Below, piece after piece: positions 20,516 through 31,754 of a stretch of 57,583 nucleotides of DNA (the stretch's first letter is position 1; each line of letters begins with the position of its first letter). Source of the DNA: Schizophyllum amplum (Eukaryota; Basidiomycota; Agaricomycetes; Agaricales; Schizophyllaceae); the NCBI GenBank assembly GCA_007026445.1, contig VDMD01000139.1:1-57583 (forward strand), given 5' to 3'. Under the pieces are notes generated by a model. That model saw only the letters and a list, made by a program, of their open reading frames with translations. It was not told the DNA's origin and made no database searches. Both the position numbers and the translations under genes were made by a program.

Positions 20516-22564
20516 ATGAGCAGCAGGTCGTCGAACCGCACCGCACGCCGTCAATTGAGCAGGAAATCTCCCCGAAATCATGATGTACACATCAGACGGG
20601 TCCAGGAACTGGCGATGCAGCTCAACGGCGACCGCGACTGGTCCGCCGGCCCCGCATTTAACCCTCGCGATGCTCTGTCAAAAATACGGGCTCTGATGGA
20701 CGACAAGGTTGACCCCGTGTTCTCCTCGCTATTTGACGATCTTCCGGAATCCGGATATCTGTTCGAGGATGACGATGTCATCGGTGTTGTCTTGGAAGAC
20801 CTGGATTGCTTCAGCATGACCTGCGAGGCCGTCTGCAATACCACGGACCTTGGACCCTTTAGCGATCTCGACGATAGACTGTACGCTATGTGGCCCCATG
20901 CGCTGAAGTGGCTCGCCTTCTTTCACCCGGGGGACGGGAGGATCCGGGCCCCAACGACTGCCCCGAACCTGCATTTCGTCCTCACCAACCTAGCAATCGT
21001 CTACCTATCGATCTTCGGGGCCACTCGAGGTCACGCCGAACGTCTCCTAGTCGAACGCCCTGACATGCTGCATCCCGTCTTCGACCTCTGGCTCCGGTTC
21101 CCGCGATATGTCCCGCCTGTCGCGCGGCAGTCATTTTTTGACCCAATCAAGCCGATTCAAAACATCCTCAAAGCTGTATCTTACATGCGCAACATCGTAG
21201 CCGGATGGGACGATTCGCATATCCAGCGTCGTGCGAGGAGTATGCCAATCAGCGCCCAGGATGCTCGCGACATCTTCATCCGCGAGCTTCGGCGACATAT
21301 TCGCGGCAAAGGGGGCCTACATGTGCACTTCGCCAAACAGAATCGATATCTTACGGAGTTGTCAATGCCTCCACAGCTAGCCGAGAACGTGTGGTATCGC
21401 CACTTCGAACTGCAAGCGCAGATCCTGAACCTCCCCGCATTTCGGCTCGATGTCTCTCCTCGCTCGTTTCTGACGTCGGTGGTCTCTGCCGGAGACTGCT
21501 GTATTCAGCGTGGGCTGTACGAATGCGCGGCTCGCGCGGTCTCTATCATCTCGCTTGTTTGCGAGGCCAGCGGCAGTAACCGAACACTCATCCGTTCTAT
21601 CGAGGCGGGCGCGTACACCCTGCTCTTGAACGCCGGCAATATCTCTGAAAAGGACCACCACGTGTCCGTAGGCTTCTCCCACCGGCTGTCCCTCGGGCTA
21701 GCTCAGCGGTCGGTCTTGCGCACGTTCCACCGCCTCCATGGCGACCGATACGTCCCCCCTGACCAGATTACTGGGGATCCGACGCAAGCGTCGGATGCCG
21801 AGACCGTCTTATACAACTACTGCTATCGGTACACCACTCTACGCGGCTGTGTACAAGCGAGGCGGGGGATTGTCGCAGGTACCTTGTTCAGACGTCGAGA
21901 CGGTGAGTCGCTAGAACATTATTATGTCTGGTCGAATCTAACACATCAAACCGCAAGAGCCTGCATACGCACGGTGCGGTTCGTATCTGTCCTTGTGGAG
22001 TCGTCTACTATTGCTCTGAGCCCTGTCAACGAACGCATTGGCACGCGATACATAGAGAAGCGTGCTGCGCAGCCGACGGTCCCTGGGGTCTACATGGTTC
22101 GTCTCTAATGTCTACACTTGTAATCCCGTCTGCCATTTCCTCCAGTTGCGGGCCCATCGCTCGATGCTCTAACTTCTTCGCTGTTCGAGAAACGATTTTC
22201 TGATTTCTTGACAGGTATCATCAGCCTTAGCGACATCGTATACCTCAACGTCGAGGCGTACTTGTGCATCAGTCGGCGGCCTCCGGAAATCGTGACCGGC
22301 GTGCTGGAGGCACACGCGCAGGGTAAACAACCAATAGTCGTCATCGAGGCTACCCACGTATATCCGGGAGTGTACCTTTCGGTCCGATCTGTCGAGGCAG
22401 ATGAATTTCCAGATCCGACAGAGCCTGTTCGCGAAGCATTCGTCGAGGCGCGCATCACTCTAGGACGCACGCAGCATGTGCGCATTCTTCCCTTCACGTT
22501 CGACATCGCATTTTTCGCAAATGCGTCGAGCGAGTCGCAGACGGTCAGGGAGTCACATGCGTAG
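20516..22564 (+). pseudogene. MYND-type zinc-finger gene with one +1 frameshift
   Basis: By alignment with the copy at 17647 the exons are 20516-21902, 21958-22096 and 22215-22564. Exon 1 is 1387 nt, one base too long. The extra base lies at about 21831-21837, where the sequence reads acaccactctac against acaccctctac in the intact copy. Everything else is preserved: the N-terminal domain, the MYND exon (ICPCG, YYCSEPCQRTHW), all splice sites and the C-terminal domain (GIISLSDIVYLNVEA). Read literally, translation runs on out of frame and loses the finger. An alternative is a 49-bp intron from the GT at 21829 to the CAG at ~21877 combined with the AG at 21958-21959. This would restore frame but delete the first zinc ligand. 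A sequencing error is also possible. Confidence 0.7.
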
Positions 22565-22700
22565 TCGTACGGTATATATGCGCAAAGCGACTTGTCCCTC
22601 ATCGCCCTCCTATATATCTGTGATAAATTCACACACTTCGAAGGTGCTGACTACCATATCTATAACGCTACCGCTTCAAGTTCTAGTACCTCATCCGATG
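22565..22700. repeat. Duplicated 3' flank carrying monooxygenase C-terminal codons
   Basis: The flank after the MYND stop (tagtcgtacggtatat, cttcgaaggtgctgac) recurs after the copies at 34246 and, reversed, 41692. Read on the - strand it contains a short frame ending LEAVAL-stop, which matches the end of the monooxygenase gene at 41576 (VEAVAI-stop). Confidence 0.65.
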
Positions 22701-23600
22701 TTCCCGCCTCCGCTGGGTTGACGACGCGAGCTCCCCACCTCCGCCTCCGACGCGAGCTGCTTCAGCGCGTCGAGCCCCTTCGAGGCATCGGCGCGGAGCC
22801 CCCTCAACACATCGGCGCGGAGCTCCCTCGATGCGTCTCCGCTGAGCTCATTGAGCGCGTTGACGCGAGTTCCTTCTAGCGCGCTCGCCGCCGAGCTCCC
22901 TCGATGCGTCTCTGCTGAGCTCAGGGAACGCGTCGGCGAGCTCCTTCTCCTCGGATGCGTAGAGCTCCTCCTTCGTCGTCGCCGAGATCCTTCTAGCACG
23001 CTCGCCGGTGAGCTCATTGCACATGTTGCCACCTCCGCTGTCGACGATACCAGCTGCTTCGGCGAGCTCCTCTCCCGACATGTCAGACGCATGGATCCGT
23101 CGCCGGCGAACTCCTTCGTCGACGGCGTCGATGCCTAGCTCCCCCGCGGCGTCGATACTGAGCTCCTTCGACATGCCGTACCACAAATGTCTCGCAATCG
23201 AGGGAGAATGGCGAGCACAAAAGACGACCACGATTCGCACGGCAGCCAACCAGGAAAAAGATAACTCACGCTTCTGTACCAGCGTCTGCAGCTCGCGCAT
23301 CGAGTCTGCATCACGCCGGTCGCGCAGCGCGTGCCTCTTTGCGCCCGTCCTCATCTGCGTGCTCTAGGGCAAAGCGGCGTCTTGAACTTGCTGCTTGGCT
23401 CAGCCTTCAACTCGTTGTTCTACTCCGCCTTCGACCTGTCGCTCTGCTCCTGCGCAGATTCAAGTTCCTGTTGAGCGGCTTTACGATACTGCCAGGCGAC
23501 GTCACGTTCCTCCCTCAACTGTACGCTCTGCTCCTAGGCGGCGTCGCGCACCTCGCCCAGGCGAGCTCCTGGCGGCGTCGACGTGAGCTTCCTGAGTAGC
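22700..23600. repeat. GAGCTC-rich degenerate minisatellite
   Basis: Irregular units of about 20-30 bp are built on GAGCTCnnTnnacgcg (for example gcgagctccctcgatgcg) from about 22720 to 23180, then fade into unique-looking sequence up to 23600. The same GAGCTC-centred unit forms the arrays at 26.1-27.4, 28.4-31.2 and 34.5-36.4 kb. Confidence 0.65.
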
Positions 23601-23629
23601 CGCTGTCTCGCGAATTGCTTTGCGATGCT

Positions 23630-24140
23630 GACATATTGCATACTCTGACGCTATGAACCAAAATTTCCATATATCCGAACGAGTAGCACGAGTGCGTATT
23701 CTTACTTGCAAGCCTTACAAAACGTGTACAACATGAGATAAAATGTATACAGTACCTGAATCACCAGATCTCGCCCCTCCTCGCGCCCTGCGCAGTCGTC
23801 GCCCACCTCATCCGGCTCCAGGCTCACAAGTTGAACCGAAGGATGCTGGCAATCCAGTGAGTCGGAGCCTGTATGTTGGTTCGAGGGAACCGCGTTGCAT
23901 GCAGCATTCACGGGTCATGTCGCCTGCGCGCGCTTCACCACTGAGTGTCCCGCCCTGTCGGGGTCTGCAGCCACCCCGACCGCCCAGGTTCCCTGTGCGC
24001 CCAAGACGTCTCGTTATGAGTCCTCGACGTCTCTTTGAGAGCCCTTGACGTCTCCTTATGAGCCCTCGATGTCTCTTTGAGAGCCCTCGACGTCTCTTTG
24101 AGAGCCCTCGACGTCTCTTTATGAGCCCTCGACGCCTCTT
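23630..24140. repeat. Second copy of the 19.8-kb block plus 21-bp array
   Basis: About 220 bp (23630-23850) match 19790-20010. From about 24000 to 24140 a 21-bp unit (ctctttgagagccctcgacg plus t) is repeated six times. On the - strand this reads RALKETS/RAHKETS in frame with the coiled-coil relic. Confidence 0.6.
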
Positions 24141-24340
24141 CTGGCGCCCTCGGTCGCTTACGCGCACGCGCCGGCGTCCCCGCGGGTCCTGCCTTAACCG
24201 CACGCCCATCGTCCCCGGCCGTCGCGGCGAGTCCACGTCCACAGATACACAAGGCGCGGACACGCCGTTGTTCGCACTGCGCCCGCGGTGGTACCCAGCG
24301 GCAGCTACGAACAACCGAGACGAGGGAGTCGGAGGGCGAC

Positions 24341-24690
24341 AATCGCGATGAGGGCGTTATCGACGATCACCACAAGGGCGTTACCGACGATCGCGATGAG
24401 GGCTTTACTGACGATCGCGATGAGGGCGTCACCGACGATCGCCACAAGGGCGTCACCGACGGTCGCCACAAGGGCGTTACCGACGCTCGCCACAAGGGCG
24501 TTACCGACGATCGCCACAAGGGCGTCCCCGACGATCAGGAAAACGACGGCGAGAGAATCCCCGACGCCAAGGATATCCCCGACGCCAAGGATATCCCCGA
24601 CGGCGAGAGAATCCCCGACGGCGAGAGAATCCCCGATGCCAAGGATGTCCCCGACGCCAGGAGACTTCCCTGCAACGACGGCGATGAGCG
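24341..24690 (+). repeat. 24-bp array (DDRHKGVT) followed by 18-bp array
   Basis: Eight or so 24-bp units (gacgatcgccacaagggcgt plus tacc) are followed at about 24550-24660 by 18-bp units (atccccgacgccaaggat or atccccgacggcgagaga). All units are multiples of three. One + frame reads DDRHKGVT repeats, then IPDAKD/IPDGER repeats, to a stop near 24702. No start codon or splice site links it to a gene, so coding status is open. Confidence 0.6.
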
Positions 24691-24699
24691 AGAAGGCGA

Positions 24700-25800
24700 C
24701 TGAGAGGGCAGCCGACCGGGCCTACATAGGACAGCCGACCGGGCCTACATAGGACAGCCGACCGGGCCTGGGACAGCCGACCGCGCCTGGGACAGCCGAC
24801 CGCGCCTAGGACAGCCGACCGGGCTTCGGGGAGCCAGATGCAGCACGAGGACCAACAACGAATGGAAGGTGCTGCGCCTTGGCCGATATACGTCGTCGGC
24901 GTTGGATGAGCAGGGATTGGCGTTGGATGAGCAGGGATCGGCGTTGGATGAGCAGGGATCGGCGTTGGATGAGCAGGGATTGGCGAGCTGAGTTGCGGCG
25001 ACGAAGGTTGCAATGCGGTTTGTTAAGGAACACGATTGGATGCAGTTTGGGAAGACCAAGGTCGCGGTTGAGGTTGTCTCGGAGGAGTCGACCCGTGTCG
25101 AGGAGTCGACCCCTGTCAAGAAGTAGAACCCTGTCGAGGAGTCGACCCTTGTCGAGGAGTTGACCCTTGTCGAGGAGTAGACCATTGTCGAGAAGTACAC
25201 CATTGTCGAGGAGTAGACCCGTGTCGAGGAGTAGACCATTGTCGAGAAGTACACCATTGTCGAGAAGTAGACCCGTGTCGAGAAGTCGACCCGTGTCGAG
25301 GAGTAGACGCCGTCACCCAACTTGCGTGGCGAACGGCTAGGGCTTTCGAGCGCCGCTGTGCCGCTTTGATGATAGGTGTTCGTTTCGCTGATGCGCTGGA
25401 TATGAGCGTTAGTGAAAAGACGAATGTGACGTTCGAGCGTTAGTGAAAAGATGAATGTGACGTTCGAGATCGGAGAGGAGAACTCATGCATATGTCGAGA
25501 GGAGGTCTCATACATATGTCGAGAGTGGGGACTGCCCAAGTCAGGAAGAGAAGAGAAGAAAAAGAAAGGACGATGATGGAGCAGAAAGAGATGGCTGGCG
25601 ATCCGAGAAAGAGAAGGCTGACAATACGCGAAAGAGAAGGCTGGCGATCGAGGAAAAAATGTCTCGCAATCGAGGAAGAGAAGGCTGGCAATGCGAGAAA
25701 GAGAAGGCTGGCAATCCGCGAAAGGGAAGGCTGGCAATCGGGGAGAGATGTCTCGCGATCGGGGGAGAGATAACTCGCGATCGGGGGAGAGATGACTCAC
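24700..25800. repeat. Chain of short minisatellites (23, 21, 18, 31 bp)
   Basis: Successive arrays: a 23-bp unit, gggcctacataggacagccg plus acc (24715-24835); a 21-bp unit, ggcgttggatgagcagggat plus c (24898-24985); an 18-bp unit of gtcgaggagtagaccatt type (about 25085-25315); a 31-bp direct duplication around 25405-25465; and gagaaggctggcaat-type units (25590-25790). A 375-codon minus-strand frame crosses this region but is made of repeat translations (STRVDS, PCSSNAD) and has no family character. Confidence 0.7.
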
Positions 25801-25804
25801 CCAT

Positions 25805-25925
25805 TTGTAAGTACCTGCGTCTGCACCTCTCTTGCACCTGCGTCTGCACCTCTCTTGCACCTGCGTCTGCACCTCTCTTGAACCTGCGCCTGCACCTCTC
25901 TTGCACCTGCGCCTGCAGCTCGCGC
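25805..25925. repeat. 23-bp array (CTTGCACCTGCGTCTGCACCTCT)
   Basis: About five copies of a 23-bp unit, with g/c variants. Because 23 is not a multiple of three, the same peptide words reappear in rotating frames, which argues against coding. Confidence 0.7.
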
Positions 25926-26099
25926 AGCTCCACGACGAGCCGGACGCGCAGCATGTGCGTCTCGATCCTGCTTCAACTCGTTTCGCTCTCCTTCAACTCG
26001 ATGCGCACCGCCTGGACGACGTCGCGCTTCCGCGACCGCACCCTCTGCTCCTGGGCGGCCTCGCGCGTGCGCTTGCGTAGTACGCAACGCGGCACGAGC

Positions 26100-27365
26100 T
26101 CTTGTCGTATCGAGGCGAGTTCCCTGCGGGCGTCGCGGTGAGTTCCCCGCGGGCGTCGCGGTGAGTTCCCCGCGGGCGTCGCGGCGAGTTCCTTGTCGCG
26201 GGCGTCGCGGCGAGTTCCCCGCGGGCGTTGCAATGAGCTCCTTGTCGCGGGTGGAGGTGGGCAGCTCGCGGGCGTCGCGGTGAGCTCCTCGTGGGTGGCC
26301 GTGGAGGTGGAGGCGAGGTCCTCGCGGGCGTCTACGGGCGACGGTCGCTGAGGTGAGCTCCTCGTGGAGGGCGTCGCGGTGAGCTCCTCGCGGGTGGAGG
26401 TGCACCTCGCGGGTGAAGGGAAGCTCCTCTACGGGGGTGGAGGGGAGCTCCTCCTCGCGGGCGTCGATGTAGGTGAGCTCTTGGCGTGCTGAGGTGAGTT
26501 CCTCGCACGGGGGCGTCGAGGCGCCTCGCCGGCATCGATCGGTGAGCTCCTCCTCGAGGGCGTCGCGGTGAGCTCCTCGCGGGTGGGGGTGCACCTCGCG
26601 GGTGGAGGTGCGCCTCGCGGGTGAAGGGGAGCTCCTCTACGGGGGTGGAGGGGAGCTCCTCCTCGCGGGCGTCGCGGTGAGCTCCTCGTGGGTGGACGTG
26701 GGCAGCTCGAGGGCGTCGAGGCGAGTTTTCCGCTGGCGTCGCGGTGAGCTCCTCGTGGGCGTCGGTGTAGGTGAGCTCTTGGCGTGCTGAGGTGAGTTCC
26801 TCCTCGCGGGCGTCGGCCGGTGAGGTCCTTGCGGGTGGAGGTGGAGGTGAGCTCCTCGTGGAGGGCGTCAGTGAGCTCATCGTGGAGGGCGTCAGTGAGC
26901 TCCTCGTGGAGGGCGCCGGTGTGCTCCTCGTGGGTGGAGGTGGAGGTGGAGGCGAGCTCCTCGCGGGTGAAGGTGAGTTCCTCGCGGGTGAAGGTGAGCT
27001 CCTTGTGGACGGGTGAAGGTGACTTCCTCGCGGGTGGAGGGGGGGTTTCTCGCGGACTCCGCGGGGAGGCGAGCGTCTGGCGTCGGCGAGGTGAGCTCCT
27101 ACTCGCGGGCGTCGGTCTGTGAGGTCCTTGTGGGTGGAGGGGAGCTCCTTAGGGATGGAAAGGAGTTCCTCATGGGTGGAGGTGAGGTCCTTGCGGGCGG
27201 AGCTTGAGCTCCTTGCGGGGCGTCGGCCGGCGAGCGTCCGGTGGATGTCGAGTGGCGCGGGAGCCGATCTGAGGTCCACCGGGGTGTTGAGGTGAGCTCC
27301 TCCTCTTGATGGCGTCGCGATGAGCTCCTGCGAGCGTCGAAGTGAGCTCCTCGCGGGGTGGTTCT
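26100..27365. repeat. GAGCTCCTCCTCGCGGGCGTCG minisatellite, forward orientation
   Basis: About 1.25 kb of irregular units built from gagctcctcctcgcgggcg and gagctcctcgcgggtgg. The reverse complement of the same unit makes up the array at 28.4-31.2 kb, so the two arrays face each other across 1 kb of different sequence. Long open frames on both strands (up to 406 codons) are by-products of a stop-free repeat. Confidence 0.7.
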
Positions 27366-27374
27366 GCTGACCGT

Positions 27375-27710
27375 GCGCCTTGAAGTACTCGAGGACGGAG
27401 ATAGGAATATGGGCGGAAAGCTGGCCAAAATTGGGGTTCTGTCGAGTTCTGCATGCTAGAGGGGAGACCATGAGTAAGGGAGAACCCACCCATAGTATAG
27501 TACACGCACCTAGCATCCCTCGTACAGAAAGGCGTTGTTTCCTATGGTTCAAAGCCAGTGGTGCAGTGCGTCGGCGTAGACTGCTTGAGGAAGGAGGACA
27601 TGAGAGTCAAGAGCGAGATGGAAGAGCAACACGGCGATTCGGCCCGGACCCTCACGTGTGCGTGAACTCTTTTTCAAGTTCCTCTTCGTTGTCTCTTTCA
27701 CTCATCGCTT
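27375..27710 (-). pseudogene. Duplicated gene fragment, copy 1
   Basis: This block and 37245-37695 are homologous. On the - strand both begin ATGAGTGAAAGA followed by a short charged exon-like stretch, then share a segment tagGTGCGTG...GTGGGTTCTCCC, an acceptor-like CTAG or ATAG followed by catgca, and an end containing CTCGAGTACTTC. The pattern looks like the first exons of a gene on the - strand, but I could not chain frames through either copy. In this copy the following sequence is minisatellite. Confidence 0.4.
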
Positions 27711-27711
27711 A

Positions 27712-28012
27712 CAGCGACCGACAGAACGATAGAGACCCGCGCACTTGAAGCTCTTTGTTTGTGGAGCATGCACAAACAAGCCGACTTCGCGCCTCAGGTA
27801 GCTGCGAGACTGGGTATTTGGTGTCCCAGCGCGCGGAATGCCTTCCGTTGGTGCTTTTATTGTACCCTGTACAGCTGATTCTAGATAACATTGACTATCG
27901 AGAGCTAGACAAGGGGCAGAACACATCCCATGTGGTGTTTGTTCCAGCTCCAAGTAAACAGATCAAAACCGCTCCAAAGGCCTGCAGGTCTCTATCGTTC
28001 TGTCGGTCGCTG
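27712..28012. mobile_element. 301-bp MITE-like element with 26-bp perfect TIRs and TA duplication
   Basis: The ends 27712-27737 (starting CAGCGACCGACAGAACGATA) and 27987-28012 (ending TATCGTTCTGTCGGTCGCTG) are perfect inverted repeats over 26 bases. Both are flanked by TA (27710-27711 and 28013-28014), the signature of Tc1/mariner-type insertion. The 249-bp interior encodes nothing recognisable, so the element is non-autonomous. Confidence 0.85.
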
Positions 28013-28096
28013 TATCGACACCTTCCGACCACGCTTCTGGTACATGACCGCCATAACTATGAGCTCTGATGATATCTGAAGTTGGTCCTCCATAAT

Positions 28097-28122
28097 CTAT
28101 CCCCCCCCCCCCCCCCCCCTCC
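28097..28122. repeat. Poly-C tract
   Basis: A run of about twenty cytosines follows ctatcc. Such a tract is prone to length error in assemblies. Confidence 0.8.
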
Positions 28123-28359
28123 GGCGCCGCCGAGAACATCCCTCGACAGACGCTGGGCATTCGTATGAAATGTACAAAGGCAAGCCTGGCAACCTCCTCC
28201 AGTGTCTACTCTGCCGACGCCTCCGTTCGTCACACACAACCAACTTTGACTCATGCCTCATGAATTAGAGTCCCCCGCGCACCACGACGGCGATACCTGC
28301 CGGGTCCTCGCATCAATACCCATTCGAGCGAGAAGATCACAGCCCTGTCAGGCGCTCAT

Positions 28360-31240
28360 CTACGTTCCAGTTGACCTCCCCGACGCTCACGAAGAGCTCC
28401 CCGACGTCCACAAGGGATGGAGCTCAGCGACGCCCCCCCACGAGGTGCGAACCTCCACCTGTCAGGCGCTCACGCCCACCTGTCAGGAGCTCAAGCTCCG
28501 CCCGCGAGGAGGAGCTCACCGCCGCCCGTCGCGAGAAGCTCACCGAAGCCCGTCGCGAGAAGCTCACCGGCCGACGCCCTTCTGCGAGCTCGCCGACACC
28601 CATGCGTCCGAGCTCACCTCGACACCCACGAGGGAGAGCTCACCGATCGACCCTGCGAGCGAGGCTCGACGTCTTCGCGAGGGAGAGCGAACCTCGCCAA
28701 CGTCCCCGAGGGAGAGCTCATCGGCCGACGCCCCCGAAGAGGAGCTCGGCGAAGACCCTTCGACGAGGAGCTCATCGACGCCTGCGAGCTCGCGGACGTC
28801 TATGCGAGCTCACCGAAGCCCGTCGCGAGAAGCTCACCTCGCCGACGCCACGCGAGGGAGCTCACCGGCCGACAATCCGCGAAGCAGAGCGAGCCGACGC
28901 CCATGCGAGCGAGGACACCGACGCCTATGCGAGCGAGCGCCGAGGACACCTCCACCCGCGGGGAGGAGCTCACCTCGCCGACGCCCACAAGGAGGACCTC
29001 ACATCCGCCCGCCAAGAGGAGCTCACCTCGCCGACGCCCGCGAGGAGGAGCTCCCCGAAGCCCGTCGCGAGCGAGGACACCGACGCCTATGCGAGCGAGC
29101 TCGACGCCCGTCGCGAAAAGCTCACCTCGCCGACGCCCTCGCGAGCAGGTCACCGTGACGCCCTCGCGAGCGAATCTCGGCGACGCCCACTAGGGAGAGC
29201 GAGCTCGACGCCCTTTGAGGGAGAGCGAGCTCGACGCCCACAAGGAGGAGCTCACCGGCCGACGCCCATGCGAAGAGGAGCCCACCTGCGAAGAGCTCAC
29301 CGACCGACGCCCGCGGCAGGAGAGCTCAGCGACTCCTCTACAAGCTCGGCGACGCCCACACGAGCTCGACTCCATTTGCGAGCGAGGCTCGACGCGCACG
29401 AGGGAGCGATGACACCTCCACCCGCGGGGAGGAGCTCACCGGCCGACGCCCGCCAGGGAGCGAATTCGCCGACGCCTATGCGGAGGAGGAGCTCACCGAC
29501 GCGCACGAGGGAGCGATTCGCCGACGCCACGCGAGGGAGCTCACCGACCGACGCCCTCGAAGAGGAGCGAATCTCGGCGACGCCCGCTAGGGAGAGCGAG
29601 CCGATGTCAACGAGGGACAATGACCTCTCCGACGCCCGCGAGGGGGAGCGAACCTCGATCGACGCCCATGCGAGCTCGGCAACGCTCACGCAGAGCTCGG
29701 CGACGCCCGCGAAGAGGAGCTCACCGGCCGACGCCTGCGAGGGAGCGAATCTCGGCGACGCCCGCGAGGGGGAGCGAATTCGCCGACGTCCATGCGAGCG
29801 AGCTCGACGCCCACAAGGAGGAGCTCACCGGCCGACGACGCTCACGAGGGAGCGCGGACACCGACGCCCTCGCGAGGAGGAGCTCACCGATGCCCTTCGC
29901 GAGCGAACCTCGCCAACGCCCCTGAGGGAGAGCTCCTAACGACGCCCGTGGCAGGAGCGAGCTCGCCGACCGACGCCCGCGAGGGAGCGAACCCCGACGC
30001 CCGCGAGGGAGAGCTCACCGGCCGACGATCCGGGAGGGAGCTCACGTCCGCCCGCGAAGAGCTCATCCCTGCGAGCGAGGGCATCACCCCTTGCGAGCTC
30101 GGTGACGCTCACGCAGAGCTCGGCGACCCCTGCCGACGCCCCTCTGCGAAGAGCTCGACGAGGCTTCCTTGCGAGCGCGAACACACGCGCCCCTCACGCA
30201 AAGTTCGGCGACGCCCATGCGAAGCGCTAGGCGGCGCCCCCTTCGCGAGCTCGGCGACGCCCTCGCGAAAGAGAGCGAGCTCGCCGACGCCACGCGAGGG
30301 AGAGCTCACCTCGACGCCCTCGCGAGCGAGGTGCTCACCGGCTGACGCCTGCGAGCTCGTCGACGCCCCTGAGGGAGAGCTCATCGGCCGACGATCCGCG
30401 AGGGAGCGAACCCCGACGCCTCTTGCGAGCAGGTCACCTTGCCGACGCCTGCTAGCAGGTCACCGACACCCATGCGAGCGAGCGCCGAGGACACCGACGC
30501 CCGCGAGGGAGCGAACCCGGCGACGCCCATGCGAGCGAGGACACCGACGCTTGCGAGCGAGGGAACCGACGTCCGCGAGCGAGCTCGACGCCCACGAGGG
30601 AGAGCGAGCTCGACGCCCTCGAAGAGCTCACCCCTGCCTCGAAGGAGACCTCGACGCCCTTTGCGAGGGACAGTGACCTCTCCGACGCCCGCCAGGGAAA
30701 GCGAACCTCGCCGACGCCTGCGAGGGACAGTGACCTCTCCGACGCCCGCTGGCCGCGAGGGAGCGAACCCGGCGACGCCTGCGAGGGAGAGCTTGACGCC
30801 TGCGAGAGGGAGCGAGCTCGACTCCATTTGCGAGCGAGGCTCGACGCCTGCGAGGAGCTCACCCCTGCCTCGAAGGAGACCTCGACGCCCTTTGCGAGGG
30901 ACAGTGACCTCGGCGACGCCCTCGCGAGGGAGAGCGAGCTCACCGATCGACCCTGCGAGGGAGAGCGAGCTCGACGCCCTCGAAGAGCTCACCGACAGCC
31001 CTGTGACCTCGGCGACGCGCACAAAGAGCTCGTCGACGCCCATGGGAGGGAGCGAGCTAGCTCACCGAAGCCCGTCGCGAGAAGCTCGCCTCGCCGACGC
31101 CCTCGCGAGCGAGGGAACCGACGCCCGCCAGGGAGAGCGAGGCTCGACGCCCTCGCGAGGAGGAGCTCACCGGCCGACGCCTGCGAGGGGGAGCTCACCG
31201 CCGCCCGCGAGGAGCTCACGTCCCCACCGCGAAGGACGCC
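28360..31240. repeat. 2.9-kb GAGCTC minisatellite, reverse orientation
   Basis: Units such as cgacgcccgcgagggagagc and cgacgcccacaaggaggagctc repeat with constant shuffling of a few modules (gagctcaccggccgacgcc, gagcgagctcgacgccc). It is the reverse complement of the unit at 26.1-27.4 kb. Frames of 260-520 codons are open on the + strand, Arg/Pro/Ser/Thr-rich, but they switch wording among frames at each non-triplet unit and start nowhere convincing. I do not call a gene. Confidence 0.7.
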
Positions 31241-31284
31241 CTCATCCCCGCCGCAAGGGCACTGTATATGCCGGATGTGACGCT

Positions 31285-31410
31285 TGTGGGTGAGGTGGTG
31301 GTGATCAAGGAGAGATGGTGGTGATGAGAGGAGCGGTGGCGATGAGGGGGGAGGTGGTGGCGATGAGGGTACGGTGGTGGCGATGAGGGGGGAGGTGAGC
31401 GCGTTCGGAA
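31285..31410. repeat. GGTGGTGGCGATGAGG repeats
   Basis: Several copies of a G-rich unit (gaggtggtggcgatgagggg) follow the large array. No coding signal. Confidence 0.6.
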
Positions 31411-31754
31411 CACGCGCGAAGGGACGAGCTAGGGACGAGCGAGCGAGGGATGCGATTGGGGGACGAGCAAGCGAGGGATGCGCTAGTTAGTAGGGGGACG
31501 AGCTCTATAGATGCGCTAGGAGCGAAGGCGTTCGGCACGCTCACGAAGGGACATGGTCGGGAACACGCAGGGTGAGAAGAGGACATGCTCGAGGACGAGC
31601 TCGGGGAACTAGCGCGAGGAACGCGCATGGGGACGAGCTCGAGTAACGAGCTAGGGGTGAGCTCACTGGGACAGAGATGGCACGGGGAGAGCCTGAGGAG
31701 GGAGCATCCGAGTCGGCTGTCATGGCGCAGCTTTGATGATATCGGGGTAATGTT

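Noticed and set aside
24341..24540. Regular repeats considered as a CRISPR-like array
   Set aside because: Units are contiguous with no unique spacers, and the genome is clearly eukaryotic.
24745..25872. 375-codon minus-strand open frame
   Set aside because: It translates four different minisatellites in a row (SSTRV, PCSSNAD and others) and has no domain or plausible signal.
28371..29939. 522-codon open frame and several others of 200-300 codons in the 28-31 kb array
   Set aside because: All frames of this stop-poor, GC-rich repeat are open at once, wording moves between frames, and no start context, splice chain or domain supports any of them.
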